DNA of 64,000 nt from positions 4,340,001 through 4,404,000 of the forward strand of contig CM082576.2 of the NCBI GenBank assembly GCA_040954595.2, in the 5' to 3' direction. This DNA comes from Balanoglossus misakiensis. Lineage: Eukaryota > Hemichordata. The first letter of the stretch is position 1. Each line of letters begins with the position of its first letter. Positions 42,722 through 54,696 of the stretch are shown in pieces. Position numbers and translations under genes: made by a program. The notes beneath the pieces are model-generated. The model was not told where the DNA came from and ran no database searches. It saw only the letters and a list, made by a program, of their open reading frames with translations.

Positions 42722-44395
42722 AAAACAAGATAATTTTTACAATATACAGACATCTAAGAGCAGTCGCTTTTGATTTCGACATTCTCGGGGGATTTTTAAC
42801 AAAGCCACTTCGCCATTATATATCCGCATAAAATATGCCAGGCCCGGATACCAAGTCGGATAAAATTAATTTTGTTAAATTCATGTTTACCATGGGCACT
42901 GAGGAAATGGTATTATAGTCATTATCAGTTCGATTCTGATAATGTTTTGATAAAAGAACGGGAGTTATTTGAACAATTATGGTGAATGGGCACATACTCC
43001 ATCTTCGCCATAAATTCCCAATTCTAATTTTCTCTACAATATCACCACCAGAAATGTTCCCCGACAGTTTTTCCAATATATATCAACTAGAAATGTAGAC
43101 GACATGTTAATACTGATTACACATTTGTGAAGATACCGATAAAGATGATTTCAAAGGAAACTGGTACATTAAACTTGTTCGATTCCTTCTGATGACCGTA
43201 TTCGGACGAGTGGAAAATTAATATAACTTATCTGGACATGATAACATTGCTGATTTGTTAACAGATACGTTCTCTCAATATTTTGCATTGGATTGGAATT
43301 CTAGGCACGTGACAGTAAAATTCAGATTAACTTGCTCGAGTTTTTTTTCAGGTTGGTGAAAAATATGAAAGCTTTGTCGGCACTATAGCACAGGACGGTC
43401 CAATAACTGAGCGACCCCATTAGGCACGTACAGATAACTTGTCGATGACAGTTCACAAGATTACAACTCATGATGGCGCTCCATGGTATGGCGACTCGAT
43501 TGTTGTTCAACCTGACTGCAGTATATTGTCCGGATCCATATGAATTTTACTCGCACTTTTCCAACGTTTGGGTGACGTTACATGGTTACCGTCGCCTTTT
43601 ATGTTCACTTTCGGCTACCTCTGTACCAGGCTACGAATTTGCGACTTCTTTTTTTTTATCTCAGAGTGGACGACTAATTCAACCAAAGCAGGTGGTTTAT
43701 CTGTCGTCAGTCATCATCGATAAAAAGATGCCGCTCGCATGGTATTCAAATACAGTTGGCACTGCTTCCAATGAACCGGTTCTAGAGAGTACGCACAATT
43801 CATCCAGGCAAAGTCGACCGGCTATATCCCTCGAATGCCTGATGGAAACACTACGCTTGATCAGTTCCATATTTGGCACTTACTGACTCACAAGAGTGGG
43901 GCTGCATCCAGAGTAGGCCGACAGTGTTCGCCATTTTGTGAAGAAAAGTTGCCTGCTGCAGCGAGGTTTTGTTACGTGGGTAAGTTTTCCTTCTGTGGTG
44001 TGACGTTGCAGAATATTTTCTGACCAACGCAAAATTCATGCATCTCCGGTGAGAGACTGTCGACAGTTAAGGAGAATAACATACTAGTATCATGTATTCG
44101 AGTTTTACATCGGTTCAAAATTTAGAAATTGATTTTAACAATGCGTCGTTTGGAACCAAGAGATCATATCTGCTAGAGAAATCACGTTTTTCTTTATGTA
44201 TTTAAAATTCAATCGGACATTTCACATTCAGATCAAACTCAGATACATGTAGGTTGTGCGTAAGTTGACAAGCTTCGTCTTTCTTTTCAATATGGATCTT
44301 TCCAAAATGTTAGGACGTTGCCATTGGTGATTTAGTACTAATTCGGAAATTTGCGAAATAATTTTGGTCATTTAAAAGCGACCACTATTTTATTT

Positions 44396-45225
44396 TCCAC
44401 AAGTACACAGCGTAAAAGTACACAACACATCTTTACCACATCGAACTCGCTGATTACACCCCGCAAGTGACGTGCAGTAAAGTCGTGTAAATGCAAAATC
44501 TACGCCATCAAGAGGACACGATAAGGCCTACGCAATCTCTTTAGCACGTAGTAAACCTGCAGCTACACCCCGCCGGAATACGTACGCGGTGAGGGATACC
44601 AGTAAAGACCAGGTTAGAAATATCATGTTGTAATTAGACCACTGACAATCTTCAACACACGGTATACTACTTTCCACAAGTACACAGCGTAAAAGTACAC
44701 AACACATCTTTACCACATCAAACTCGCTGATTACACCCCGCAAGTGACGTGCAGTAAAGTCGTGTAAATGCAAAATCTACGCCATCAAGAGGACACGATA
44801 AGGCCTACGCAATCCCTTTAGCACGTAGTAAACCTGCAGCTACACCCCGCCGGAATACGTACGCGGTGAGGGATACCAGTAAAGACCAGGTTAGAAATAT
44901 CATGTTGTAATTAGACCACTGACAATCTTCAACACACGTTATACTACTTTCAACAAGTACACAGCGTAAAAGTACACAACACATCTTTACCACATCAAAC
45001 TCGCTGATTACACCCCGCAAGTCATGTGCAGTTAAGTCGTGTAAATGTAAAATTTACGCTATTAACAGGACTAAGTTATGCAATCCCTTTATCACGTGGT
45101 AAACCTGCAGATACACCCCGCTGGAATACGTACGCGGAGAGGAATATGCAAGACCATGTTCCCGCTTGCAGTCACAGAAATTTCATGGTTGGAATTAGAC
45201 CAATGATAATCTTCAACACACAGTT
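44396..45225. repeat. Three tandem copies of a 277-bp repeat
   Basis: The landmark tccacaagtacacagcg recurs at 44396 and 44673, and as tcaacaagtacacagcg at 44950, exactly 277 bases apart. Copies 1 and 2 differ at very few positions. Copy 3 is clearly diverged, with small changes and a rewritten end. The array ends 0.5 kb before the NRDE2 start. Each copy has a minus-strand open frame of 70-80 codons (FDVVKMCCVLLRCVLVESSI), but it has no known domain and decays in copy 3, so it is not called a gene. Confidence 0.93.
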
Positions 45226-45777
45226 CTTTAAAGTTTGCCCAGCAAACGTGGATATTACAACGACGTCTCTGATTGGTCAAAAGTTTTCACAAGAAATTTG
45301 CATAATAATAGGCCCACTTCGGAACTGGTATCAACTTACGCACATCGTACCTGATATCCAACCAACACAGCAATAGGTTTATGCAAATATGCTTTCTTGG
45401 TTCACGCAGACGCCGATTTTTATAAATGCTTACAAAGTGATTGTTTAAAATGCTGACAATGGAAATAATATCTTGTCGTCAAATCAAATTTCGTCGCAGT
45501 GTCCGACCATCAGGCGAACGCGTTGGTGTTTGCATGGTGTTTGTTGTTGTAAAACCTAACTGTGGGACTGCGCTTTAGTATTCAATACTTAGAATAATTG
45601 ATGACTTGTCAACAATCACAAAGTCACGGGATCGTTCTAATGCCAGGGATAAGTGCAGTATATGGAGTGTTTATTTGAAAACCTACCGAAAATTAATAGT
45701 ACGAAAGTTGACATGTGGTGGCCATGTTTATTAGTATCCCGATACCCACAATGCACTACAACCCAGCTGATGAAAAC

Positions 45778-48700
45778 ATGGCGGACGACGTAAACACAAT
45801 GTCGTCGGGAGTCGATCCGCCAAAGATTAAACAATTGTTTCCAATAGGAGGGATAGTTTCACCCAAAAGCCATGGTGTAGCACCAAGGAGCCTGTTTCCT
45901 TCTGTTGCTGTAGCCACTGTTGACGAAAAAGAAGGTACGGAAAAGATAACGTCGGGTTTGATGATTCGCTAGCATGCAGCTGGCCAAATCGTCACTGCCG
46001 TCTGCACGGAGTGACAACATGGTGTGTGCATTGTACGCGTGATCTCGATTTCTTTGGCACGATTTGGAAGTTTCACTGCTTGCGAAAGTACGCGGAAGTA
46101 CAACGTACACGCTTGTTCCGTACGATTAAAATAAATCGGTACTCTTTCAACGTTCACCACGATCAACGGAAGGTCGTGGGTTCAGCTTCGACGTCAAATT
46201 CGCGATCGCGCCGCAGCGAATAAATGAAATTTAATTACTTACCGGACGAGTCGCGTGGTCTTCTGGCTGTGCGTTGACGCCTGTCTGTGGCGATGAATGA
46301 GACTGATGTGACGACAATCCTACGGTATTTATACCCTTGTCGCGTGTAAACGTTGTTGTAACGTCTCCGCCCACCCACCGCCAACCCATTCATAAACGTT
46401 AGTGTGACGATGAGTCAAGATCAAACTTGATGTCGACGTGCCCGCCCACGCACAATAAACGTTTTTGTGACGTTATTACGCTGTGTCACGGTCACAGTGT
46501 AGTGACCGTGGTTGTGTCCAAGATCAACAAGAATTGATATCGATTTAACATTTTACTTGTACTATCAAACAACACAGGCAGAGTTGTTAGGTGTACTAGT
46601 ATAACGGTGTAGTGTAGTGAAAATGCCACTCTTTCCAGTTTGCATCTGCGACAACATAGAACACCAACCCTCAAACAGTGCTAACTGTACTTTTTTCAGT
46701 GAGTTGTACTTTTTATTTTACAGCCTGTACACACACAACCCAGCAGTCAAAACCTAGAGCTACTGAACTGCAGCTACAAAACAGCTAGTTGAGCTGATAT
46801 GTATACCTAAACTGAATTTTATAAATAATGTGCCTTTCCTCTCTCTTGTCTGCATTTTTTGTTTCACCAGGGCGAACCTCTGACTTAGGCTGGCTCCGTA
46901 ATGAAAGTTTTAAGTCAGAAGATGCAATTGCCATTGCTAGACTCCATGAGAAAAATGCTGAGAGTGATCAAGGAGACGCTAAAAATGAAACCATCCGACA
47001 GGAACAGACTGTAGAAGTGGTAGAAACATTGACAGGAAGAATTGAAACCAAAGGAAAGAAGAAACACAAAACAAGCAGATATGCCAGTAGTCCATCTGAG
47101 GATGAGCGCCACAAAGAGGCTAAAGTTAGGAAATCAACCAAGTCGCACAGAAAGAGACACAGTGACTCCGGTGACAAAGATGCAAGTGATGATAGGAAAA
47201 AGAGAAAGTCAAGAAAGGACGGACATCACAAGAAAAAACACAAACGTTATTCTAGTGACTCATACAGTGATGATGAAAGAGAAAGGACTAAGAAAAGCTC
47301 TAAACACAAAAAGTCAACCCATAAACATAAGAAGCATAGTCATCACAGAGAGACAAGGCATGATATTTCCAAACCAATCAGGTAGGTTAGTGTTGTCATA
47401 TAGGTTGAGGGCGCTTTTTGGTCCTCTTGGAGTGGAAATAGAGTCATGTCAGAGGATTGAACAAATGCTGTCAAAGCTTTGAGTAACAACATGTAGTACA
47501 GGTCGTCTGCTGATTTTGAGATGATTGTGTTCCTAGATGTCCCCAGTTAGAAGTCACCTTTTTCATCTCAGGCATTTGATTGCGAACTGATGAGATTATG
47601 AAAGGACAAAGGGAGAACTGTAACAATTCCATTGTTTTACATGATGTGTTATGATATCAGCATATTACGGTACTACTTGGCTAAGTTTTGTGTAATCAAG
47701 TTAATTAGGTTATCTTTCACATTTTGCTGAATTTAGTAAATTAGAATTAATTTGTATTAAATTCCATTGTCAGGGAGAGTAAACCAGAGGCAGTAAAGCC
47801 ATCCACCATCTGGATTGAAGAGACCAATTTAAAATTTGAAGATGCTTTCAGAGAAGACAAGAAGAGTGACAGGGACAACTTGGCCTTCAAGACGTTGTAT
47901 TATCTCCATGTGGCCAGATATCGCAGACTTGGCAAATCTTGTCTCGGTCAGCAGAGTGGACAGGTCATTGACTGGACGGACAGCAAGGAGAAGGAGAAGG
48001 AAAAGAAGAAGAAAAGAAAGCTAGGAAAGGGAAGGTATTATGGAAAAGATGCGGTTTGGAGTCTTATGGATGGCGACGCTGAGGTCATTGAACTTTATGC
48101 CCCGAAACTCGAGGATGAAAGAGGTGGCCACGCCAGAAGTTCGGACTTGAAGTATATTCCGTTAGAAATATCTATGGGTGAAGTGAACGTTGTCAGGCCG
48201 AGAGGTGATCATGATGGGAGGACAAAAATCGTTGATCCTCTGGGAATTCACGACGCAGCCACGCAGAACTACTTAGAAGGAAAAGGCAAAGAGAAGATGG
48301 AGGACATCAGCTCAAGAAAGTTATTTGAGGATAAGCAACGGGAAGCAAAGGACAAATTGCTGAAAAAGAAAACAGCAGAATTCAATAGGAAGACGTGTGA
48401 AAATCCGCACGATATCGCCACCTGGCTGGAATTTGTCAAATTCCAGGATGAAGTAGCGAGGAAAGGGGTTTTCGGGACGGATGAAGCAATGGAGGGTGAA
48501 CGGAAGAAGAAAACCGACCTTGCAATGGCCGAGAAGAAAATGGCAATACTGGAGAAGGCGATTGAGAAAAATCCCACCTCCATCGCGTTGAAAACAGAAC
48601 ACCTGGAGCTGTGCCAGGAATTCTGGTCAGCGGGGAAAATAAACGAACACTGGCAACAGATGGCCTTCCAGCATCCTAATGATCCATCTCTATGGCAACA

Positions 48701-51700
48701 GTACCTGATGTTTTCTCAGTCCAGTTTCTCCACATTTACCTTCAGTAAGATTCTCAAGCTCTACGGCAAATGTCTGAGTACTCTGTCGTCCGTCGTGGAG
48801 GGAACGTTTCAGTCACACACACCATTGCCACACACTGAAGAATACATGCTAGGTATGTTCAATGCTCAAATATCTTCATATTTACAGAGGTAGCGCTGTC
48901 CAGTCAAACCTGTGTTGGTGGCTGACATATACTGTAAACCTGTCTACAGAGACCATTTTGTTACAGTCCCTGTGCAATTAGCATGTGTTATAAAGGCCAC
49001 CTGCCTACAAAGGCCAATTTAGGAAAGTCCCTTGAATGGTTATAGACAGATTTGATTGTATTACATTGTACATCATATACCAGAAGTTATGTATATATTT
49101 TGGTAAACTGCCAATAATGCTAAGAATGTCTGTACTTTGAATCTCCACAGATTTATTCGTGCAGGAATGCGAGTACATCAGACAGGCAGGCTATGTAGAG
49201 AAAGCCATCGCAGCTTTCCAGGCCATGGTTGAATTCAATTGTTTCTGTCCGATGCAGTTAGAGGAATCCACAAAAGCAAGTGCACAGGTAAGGTTTTACT
49301 TGTACATGGTATATCCTGCCAGTACTCCCTTGATTGGTCATCAGTGTGAATGCAGAGTCACTGGTATTATGGTGAGAAATTTGTCAGATCTGCTGCTTAC
49401 AATCAAAGTCTAAATATCATCAACAAACTGGCTGGATTTGCTGTCCAATTTCTTTTTATCAGTTCACTGAAATTCTGTGGAATCTTAGATAAAACAACGA
49501 CATTAGTAGCATTCTTGTTTGCCATAGATTGCATTCTTTGAGACGTTCTGGGACAGCGAAGAACCCAAGATTGGTGAGAAGGGCGCCAAAGGTTGGAACA
49601 AGTGGATGCATAAGAAAGAGAAAGGGGGATGGGAGGAGGTTGTGGTTCCCCAACAAACAGGTGCGTGTATATGTATTGCACATTTCTCCACAGAAAGTGC
49701 AGGAAATTATACCCCTCCCCCCCCCAAAAAAAAATGTAATGGCCACTACCCTTTTATTTGCTTTAAATTATTTCAAATGTCAGGTCAAGTACATTAGCAG
49801 ATTTTTATAGTGGTAGACCTGCTGCTGTTTTTTTCCAGAAGTGTATTTCAAAAACTGAGATTTCCAACAGCAATTGGTCATACTTTCTGTTTTTGCTTGG
49901 TAGACGAGGAAGAATCTGGCGATGAGGAAGATGATCTGATCAAGGTCGGTGACCCCCTGTGGAGAGTGTGGCACAGGTTGGAGAACACCAGAGAACAACA
50001 TCATTGGTTGCCGTGGAAACCAGACGCTAAGAAAGGAGAGACGGAAGACGATTGTGAAGATCCCGACAGGCTTGTGCTGTTTGATGATTTCAGTTCATCG
50101 CTGTTCAAGCTGTCGTCTCCAGAGCTGAAATTTCATCTTGTGCTGAGGTTTCTTCAGTTTCTGGGCATTGCGACGGCCCCGCTGTGTTCCTCCGGGTGTT
50201 ACCAGAGCCAGAGACACTTCCTGGTGAGCACGGAACATCCGTCTCAGGTACTGCGGCCGACTCTGGGGTCGTCGGGAATAGGATGGAAGACAGTGTGCCA
50301 AGGGGTGAACTGTGGGATCCAGTCTGTGCACGACGGGAAAAAGCTCAACTTGGAGAAAAGTCTCCATAACCACTTGTCGGCTGAGTTCAGCGAGTTTGTC
50401 ACCAACATGTTCAGTCAGACTTTGTCGCTGTTCTCGGGAGAAGCCAGAACTCACATGACTCTGATTTGGATTCAGTACGAATCCCTCAAGGCTGTGCACG
50501 GTCACAAGAAGTCCAGACACCAGAGCAAAGCAGTCCGGAAGTTTGCCAAGTCCGTGCTGAGGGAACCCCACAACCGCAACAACCTCCTCCTGTGGGAAAC
50601 GTACGCGGCGTTCGAATGGTCTGCCGGGAATGCGGGTGAAGCCCGGAAAGTGTTCGACACGGCTCTGACTCTGTACAGCCAACTCGGCAAGGATTCGCAG
50701 AGCCAGAGCATGAAACAGGCTGCGGCCAAGCTGTGTCATGGCTACGCGGAACTTGAACTTGGGCTGGACGCTGTGGACAGAAGGAGTTTGAGCAGCATCA
50801 AAGACCAAGGGTTTGCCAAATGTGTCAACATCTCAAACAAGAACAGAGCCTTGCACATCGTGAGTCGGTTCGGAGAAGGCGGCATGTACGTCTCGACAGA
50901 CGGCAGGGAATCTGTGAATTCAGTGACCTTACTGAGAGCTCGGAGTGCATATCAGAGTGAATTCCAGAAAACTGTAGAAAGCTATCAAGATTGTGTAGCA
51001 TCTGTGTCTTCTGAGCAAGGACCGAACGGAAGCTACGCTGTCCATCTTGTCATATGCTTTGCCCTATTCCAGTACCTGACAGTGGGTCTCCAAGCTGCTG
51101 CTGTCATCTTTGAAGAGGGAATGTCGGCCGTGAGAAGTCTCTGCCAACTCCCCCAGACTGCAGAGGACAGATTCAACAACATCAAGGAACATTTTCTCCT
51201 GGACTACGAGATACTTCTGACTGCATACGTCAAGGTCAACATCTACCACATGATGCACCAGCCCACAGCACTGACACCGATCAGGACTCTCCTCCAGAGG
51301 GCGCTGTCCGATTTCCCAGACAGTCCCGCCTTCATGGGTTTCTTCATCGCGCTGGAGGCGAGGTCGCACATCGCTGGGCGGGTGAGGAGATATTTCAACC
51401 ATGCCACGCATGAGACAAACACCCCGTTGCCATGGTTATATGCGATTTATGCTGAAGAATTGCGGCAGCAGTCCATTGAGGAAGCAGTGGGCAATGGTGT
51501 TGCAGGTGTGAATAGTAAAGATAGACCAACTCTTCCAGGTAAGTGACTCCATTGTGAAATGATAATCAGAATGAAATTAATCTTTTCTGAATCTTTTGTC
51601 GATGGCAGAACATACATTTAGAATGCAGGTACCGGGGTGTCCACTCAGGGTTACCGTAATAAAGGTCAAGTCCGCTTGGGATACCTAAAGTCAAAAATTT

Positions 51701-53315
51701 CAGAATTTAATATGCAAGATTACCTTTCATATTCAGGGGCCCTACTTTGGATTAGCTGTCTACTCTTACAGCTAAGATCAGTTTCTGAATTGATGAATGT
51801 CCGCTTTGTCATTCTATGAATTGATGGGAGGGGTTGAAGTGTGAAACTGTTGAAGATCCGTACAATGCTTTCACCTTCACGGTGACCAAGAACATCAGAG
51901 TTCAACAGTTCAAGCACCAGTCATCATCATCATCATCGCCTAAACTGCCTTGACTTTTTTTGTCCTTGCAGAGTTGACATGGCAACTGCCATCTACTGGA
52001 ATAACCCACAGAATGAGGTCTTTATTTGAGAGAGCAACTTGCAGTCGGACTGCGAGGCACAGTGTGCTGATATGGAGAATGTACATACACTTTGAGGTAG
52101 AGCCATGTATTAGTATCTGTACAGTTGCTACTAAGAATGTTCATGTCTCTTCGTTGTAATAGAAATTGAAAGCGTTTTAAATTAAGTAAATCTTTAGAAT
52201 GCTTACTTCATTTGCAGTGAAATTCCATTTTAAAGATCAGGCCTGTTTTAATTTATTATTGATTATCTCCCCCCAGGTCTTGCATGGTAATGTGGAGAGA
52301 GGCAAATCCATCTTCTACAAAGCCCTTCAACACTGTCCTTGGTCTAAAGTGAGTACTGCACCTCTGCTCTTCAAAATGTCTTTGCACAAAACCCTTGTTT
52401 AATTAGCCACTTGACTGAGGCTAGTGTAAACATTGCCTCTGCACCAACAACCACATTTCTTTCTCTTTTTGACTCCAATTACTGTATATATGTGAAGAAT
52501 TTTTGAAATAGTTTTCTCCCTCATTGCATTGTTTGTTTTTGTGACCTGGTTCAGTGTTTTGGCCGAGACAATATACAAACAAGCAGATGCCCCCATAGTG
52601 TATTTATCACAGATTGTTTGGTGACCGTTGCCATTTGTCTTGGCGAGGTCAGTAATGAATGCTGTTGAAATTTGTTTTGTAATACCACAATTGTTGTACC
52701 GGTGCTTGGCGTGGGACATACGGCCCTGTAGTGGGATGCCACTGAAGTCGTCTGTCACTTGGACACAGATTCTGATGCTTCAAAAATTTGAACAATAATA
52801 AATCCTTTGACAACAAGGTGTGTGAAAGCCATAAGGCCATCTTCCAATAGTGCTATTTTGACTAGGGCGTGAACTTCTATGGTCAAGAAGGTTAGTGATA
52901 TCTGGAGAGTTTCCCGAAGTGTGTGACAAGGCCAGTCTCTGAATACCCATACATGGACGCGCCCCTCCCCCCCCCCCCCCCCCCATTTTCGGGTGTGTAA
53001 GTCCTACTGCACCAATGACAGCAATGGGATTAAACCAAGATTCTATGATAAAAGGGTTACTGCAGTCTCCCACACTTCAAAAGTAATGTTGATTTCATTC
53101 CGCTTTCATCGCAGGCAGTCTACCTGGATGCAATCCAGTACTTTCCCGAGGACTTCCTGCAGATCGTGGACTTGATGATGGAGAAGGAGATCCGGGTGCG
53201 AGCCCCAGTGGAGGAAGTCGAACTTTTAATTCGGGCCAAACGAGAAGAGGATGATGGTGAACCTGAGAAGCGTGATCCTGATCCTGAAGGACGGGATCAT
53301 TCTGTCCAGGAATAA
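45778..53315 (+). CDS. NRDE2: NRDE2, nuclear exosome regulator (9 exons)
   Basis: Homologue of human NRDE2 (C14orf102), a nuclear protein that binds the exosome helicase MTR4 and limits RNA decay; worm NRDE-2 acts in nuclear RNAi. Exons: 45778-45934, 46871-47381, 47774-48852, 49151-49287, 49528-49660, 49904-51538, 51972-52096, 52277-52348, 53115-53315. GT/AG borders and phases all agree, giving 1349 aa (human 1164). Residues 59-66 (GWLRNESF) match the human N-terminal WLSNPSF motif. Residues 95-220 are Lys/Ser/His-rich and SR-like. Residues 230-280 (AFREDKKSDRDN, then HVARYRRLGKSCLG) match the MTR4-interacting segment. The remainder is HAT-type helical repeats, with GWNKWMHKKEKGGWEEV, DCEDPDRLVLFDDF and KALQHCPWSK as near-exact landmarks. 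The C-terminus matches the human end, followed by about 25 acidic residues. The start is ATGgcg in good context; an in-frame ATG at 45724 would add 18 residues. Confidence 0.95.
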
Positions 53316-53316
53316 A
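53311..53316 (+). terminator. AATAAA overlapping the NRDE2 stop codon
   Basis: The stop TAA at 53313-53315 lies inside an AATAAA hexamer. Further AATAAA words, which could serve a normal 3' UTR, are at 53473, 53780 and 53816. The hexamer on the stop is probably unused, since cleavage there would leave almost no 3' UTR. Confidence 0.3.
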
Positions 53317-54287
53317 ACATGGTGCTATTACGAGTTGTGTTTGAATTGGCTTGGCTTCCAAGAGAATTTGCAGCTGATGGACATAACTTTATACCATACA
53401 TCCATGGAATTATTTTCAACTTATGTACAGAAGGCTTATAAAAATCCTAAGGAAGAGTTGCATAGTTAAAGAAATAAACAGTATGCCCCTTGCCATCGAT
53501 AATTGTGTTTTGATATTCTGTGAAAGTGTTTTTGAATTCATTACAGCCAAAAATGAGTCACAGATTAAAGCCTGGGTAATTACTATCATTTCAGTAAACC
53601 TTGTATCATGAAATATTCATTAATTTCAATGTAATTGGCAATGCCTTGCCCAATTAGTAGTGATGGTGCCTTAATTGAGCTGGTTTTAAAAGGTTTCTGG
53701 TCACATGACCAGCATCCACAGGAAATGAACTCTTACCTACTGAGGAGCAAACTGTCCGCTTTATTCATTTGAACCAGCCAATAAATGAAAAACACTTGAA
53801 GTTAATCAGCTTCTGAATAAATCACAATGGGAGGTGTTTGTGTAATACTGTGTACTGCACTTGAGATTGGAAAAACAATGGCAGTGTGTCTATAGCAACC
53901 AGTGATGAGATTGATTTTTATCAGAATGTTAAATGGATTTGTTTTGGGGTGAGGAGTTTTAACTGGAGAAATTAAGTCCGTTCCTCTCATTTTTGACAAA
54001 TGAGAGATACGATGGCATGTATTTGACCAACTGTGGACAGTGAGAGTACTTCATAACATGGGGCCCGGGTTATAGAGATCAAGACTGTTTACAGAATGGT
54101 CTGTTGCCTGTGCTTATAGATTTACCATGGGATGCTTTGGGGGAATGGAAATTTGCCTGTGGCAGTTATAAGCAGTTTTTCGTGTTTATGAACCTTTACA
54201 ATCATGCTAGAGTTGTGTATGTTTTAGATGTTCATGTTTAATGACCCGAATGCACTAGAAAAATAGTCATTTAGCAGAGAACATTGA

Positions 54288-54293
54288 TTTATT
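54288..54293 (-). terminator. Candidate polyadenylation signal, unknown 55-kb gene
   Basis: Minus-strand AATAAA about 400 bases after the stop of the intronless gene, inside the gap between it and NRDE2, which is transcribed towards it. Confidence 0.35.
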
Positions 54294-54696
54294 GGAACCA
54301 AAGCCTGTTTGACAGCTTTAAGTACAAGAAGCTGTGAATTTCATTATTTGAAAAGGGTCTTTTTGACCTGTCTGGCATAAATTCTATGTAACAGTGGCAT
54401 TTCATACAGCAATAAGTTAATTAGATAGTCATTATCTCGATCGTTTCAATATTGATCCATCTGTTGCTATGGCAACAGCGTCCAGTTATAGTTCAGTTGC
54501 CAAGGCAAAGTCGCCCGCTGCAATTTACTGTTACAATAAAAGCAATCACGCAGCCTATTTATAAGGACGTGTTTGTGTGGCACAAACGTAAACGTTGCCA
54601 TAGCAATGTCCCCTAGTTCAAGCAAGTGTTGAACTGAATGCTGTTCTCAATCACGCAATAGCTCGACTTCAATTAGAAAATTTTACGTTTCGTTTG

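Larger units (their letters stand above)
38266..44395. other. Spacer between STMND1-like gene and the 277-bp repeats
   Basis: STMND1 3' UTR and flank, then AT-rich spacer. At 43.47-43.98 kb there is a less AT-rich patch with a 138-codon frame and, in another frame, 49 codons ending at a strong donor (GTGG|gtaagt at 43980). It could be an untranslated upstream exon of NRDE2 or a non-coding RNA. Confidence 0.5.

Noticed and set aside
44528-45020. Two similar 71-81 codon minus-strand frames
   Set aside because: They are the same frame in adjacent copies of the 277-bp repeat; no domain, and not kept in copy 3.
50095-50808. 237-codon minus-strand frame
   Set aside because: Antisense shadow of NRDE2 exon 6, whose sense frame matches the family throughout.
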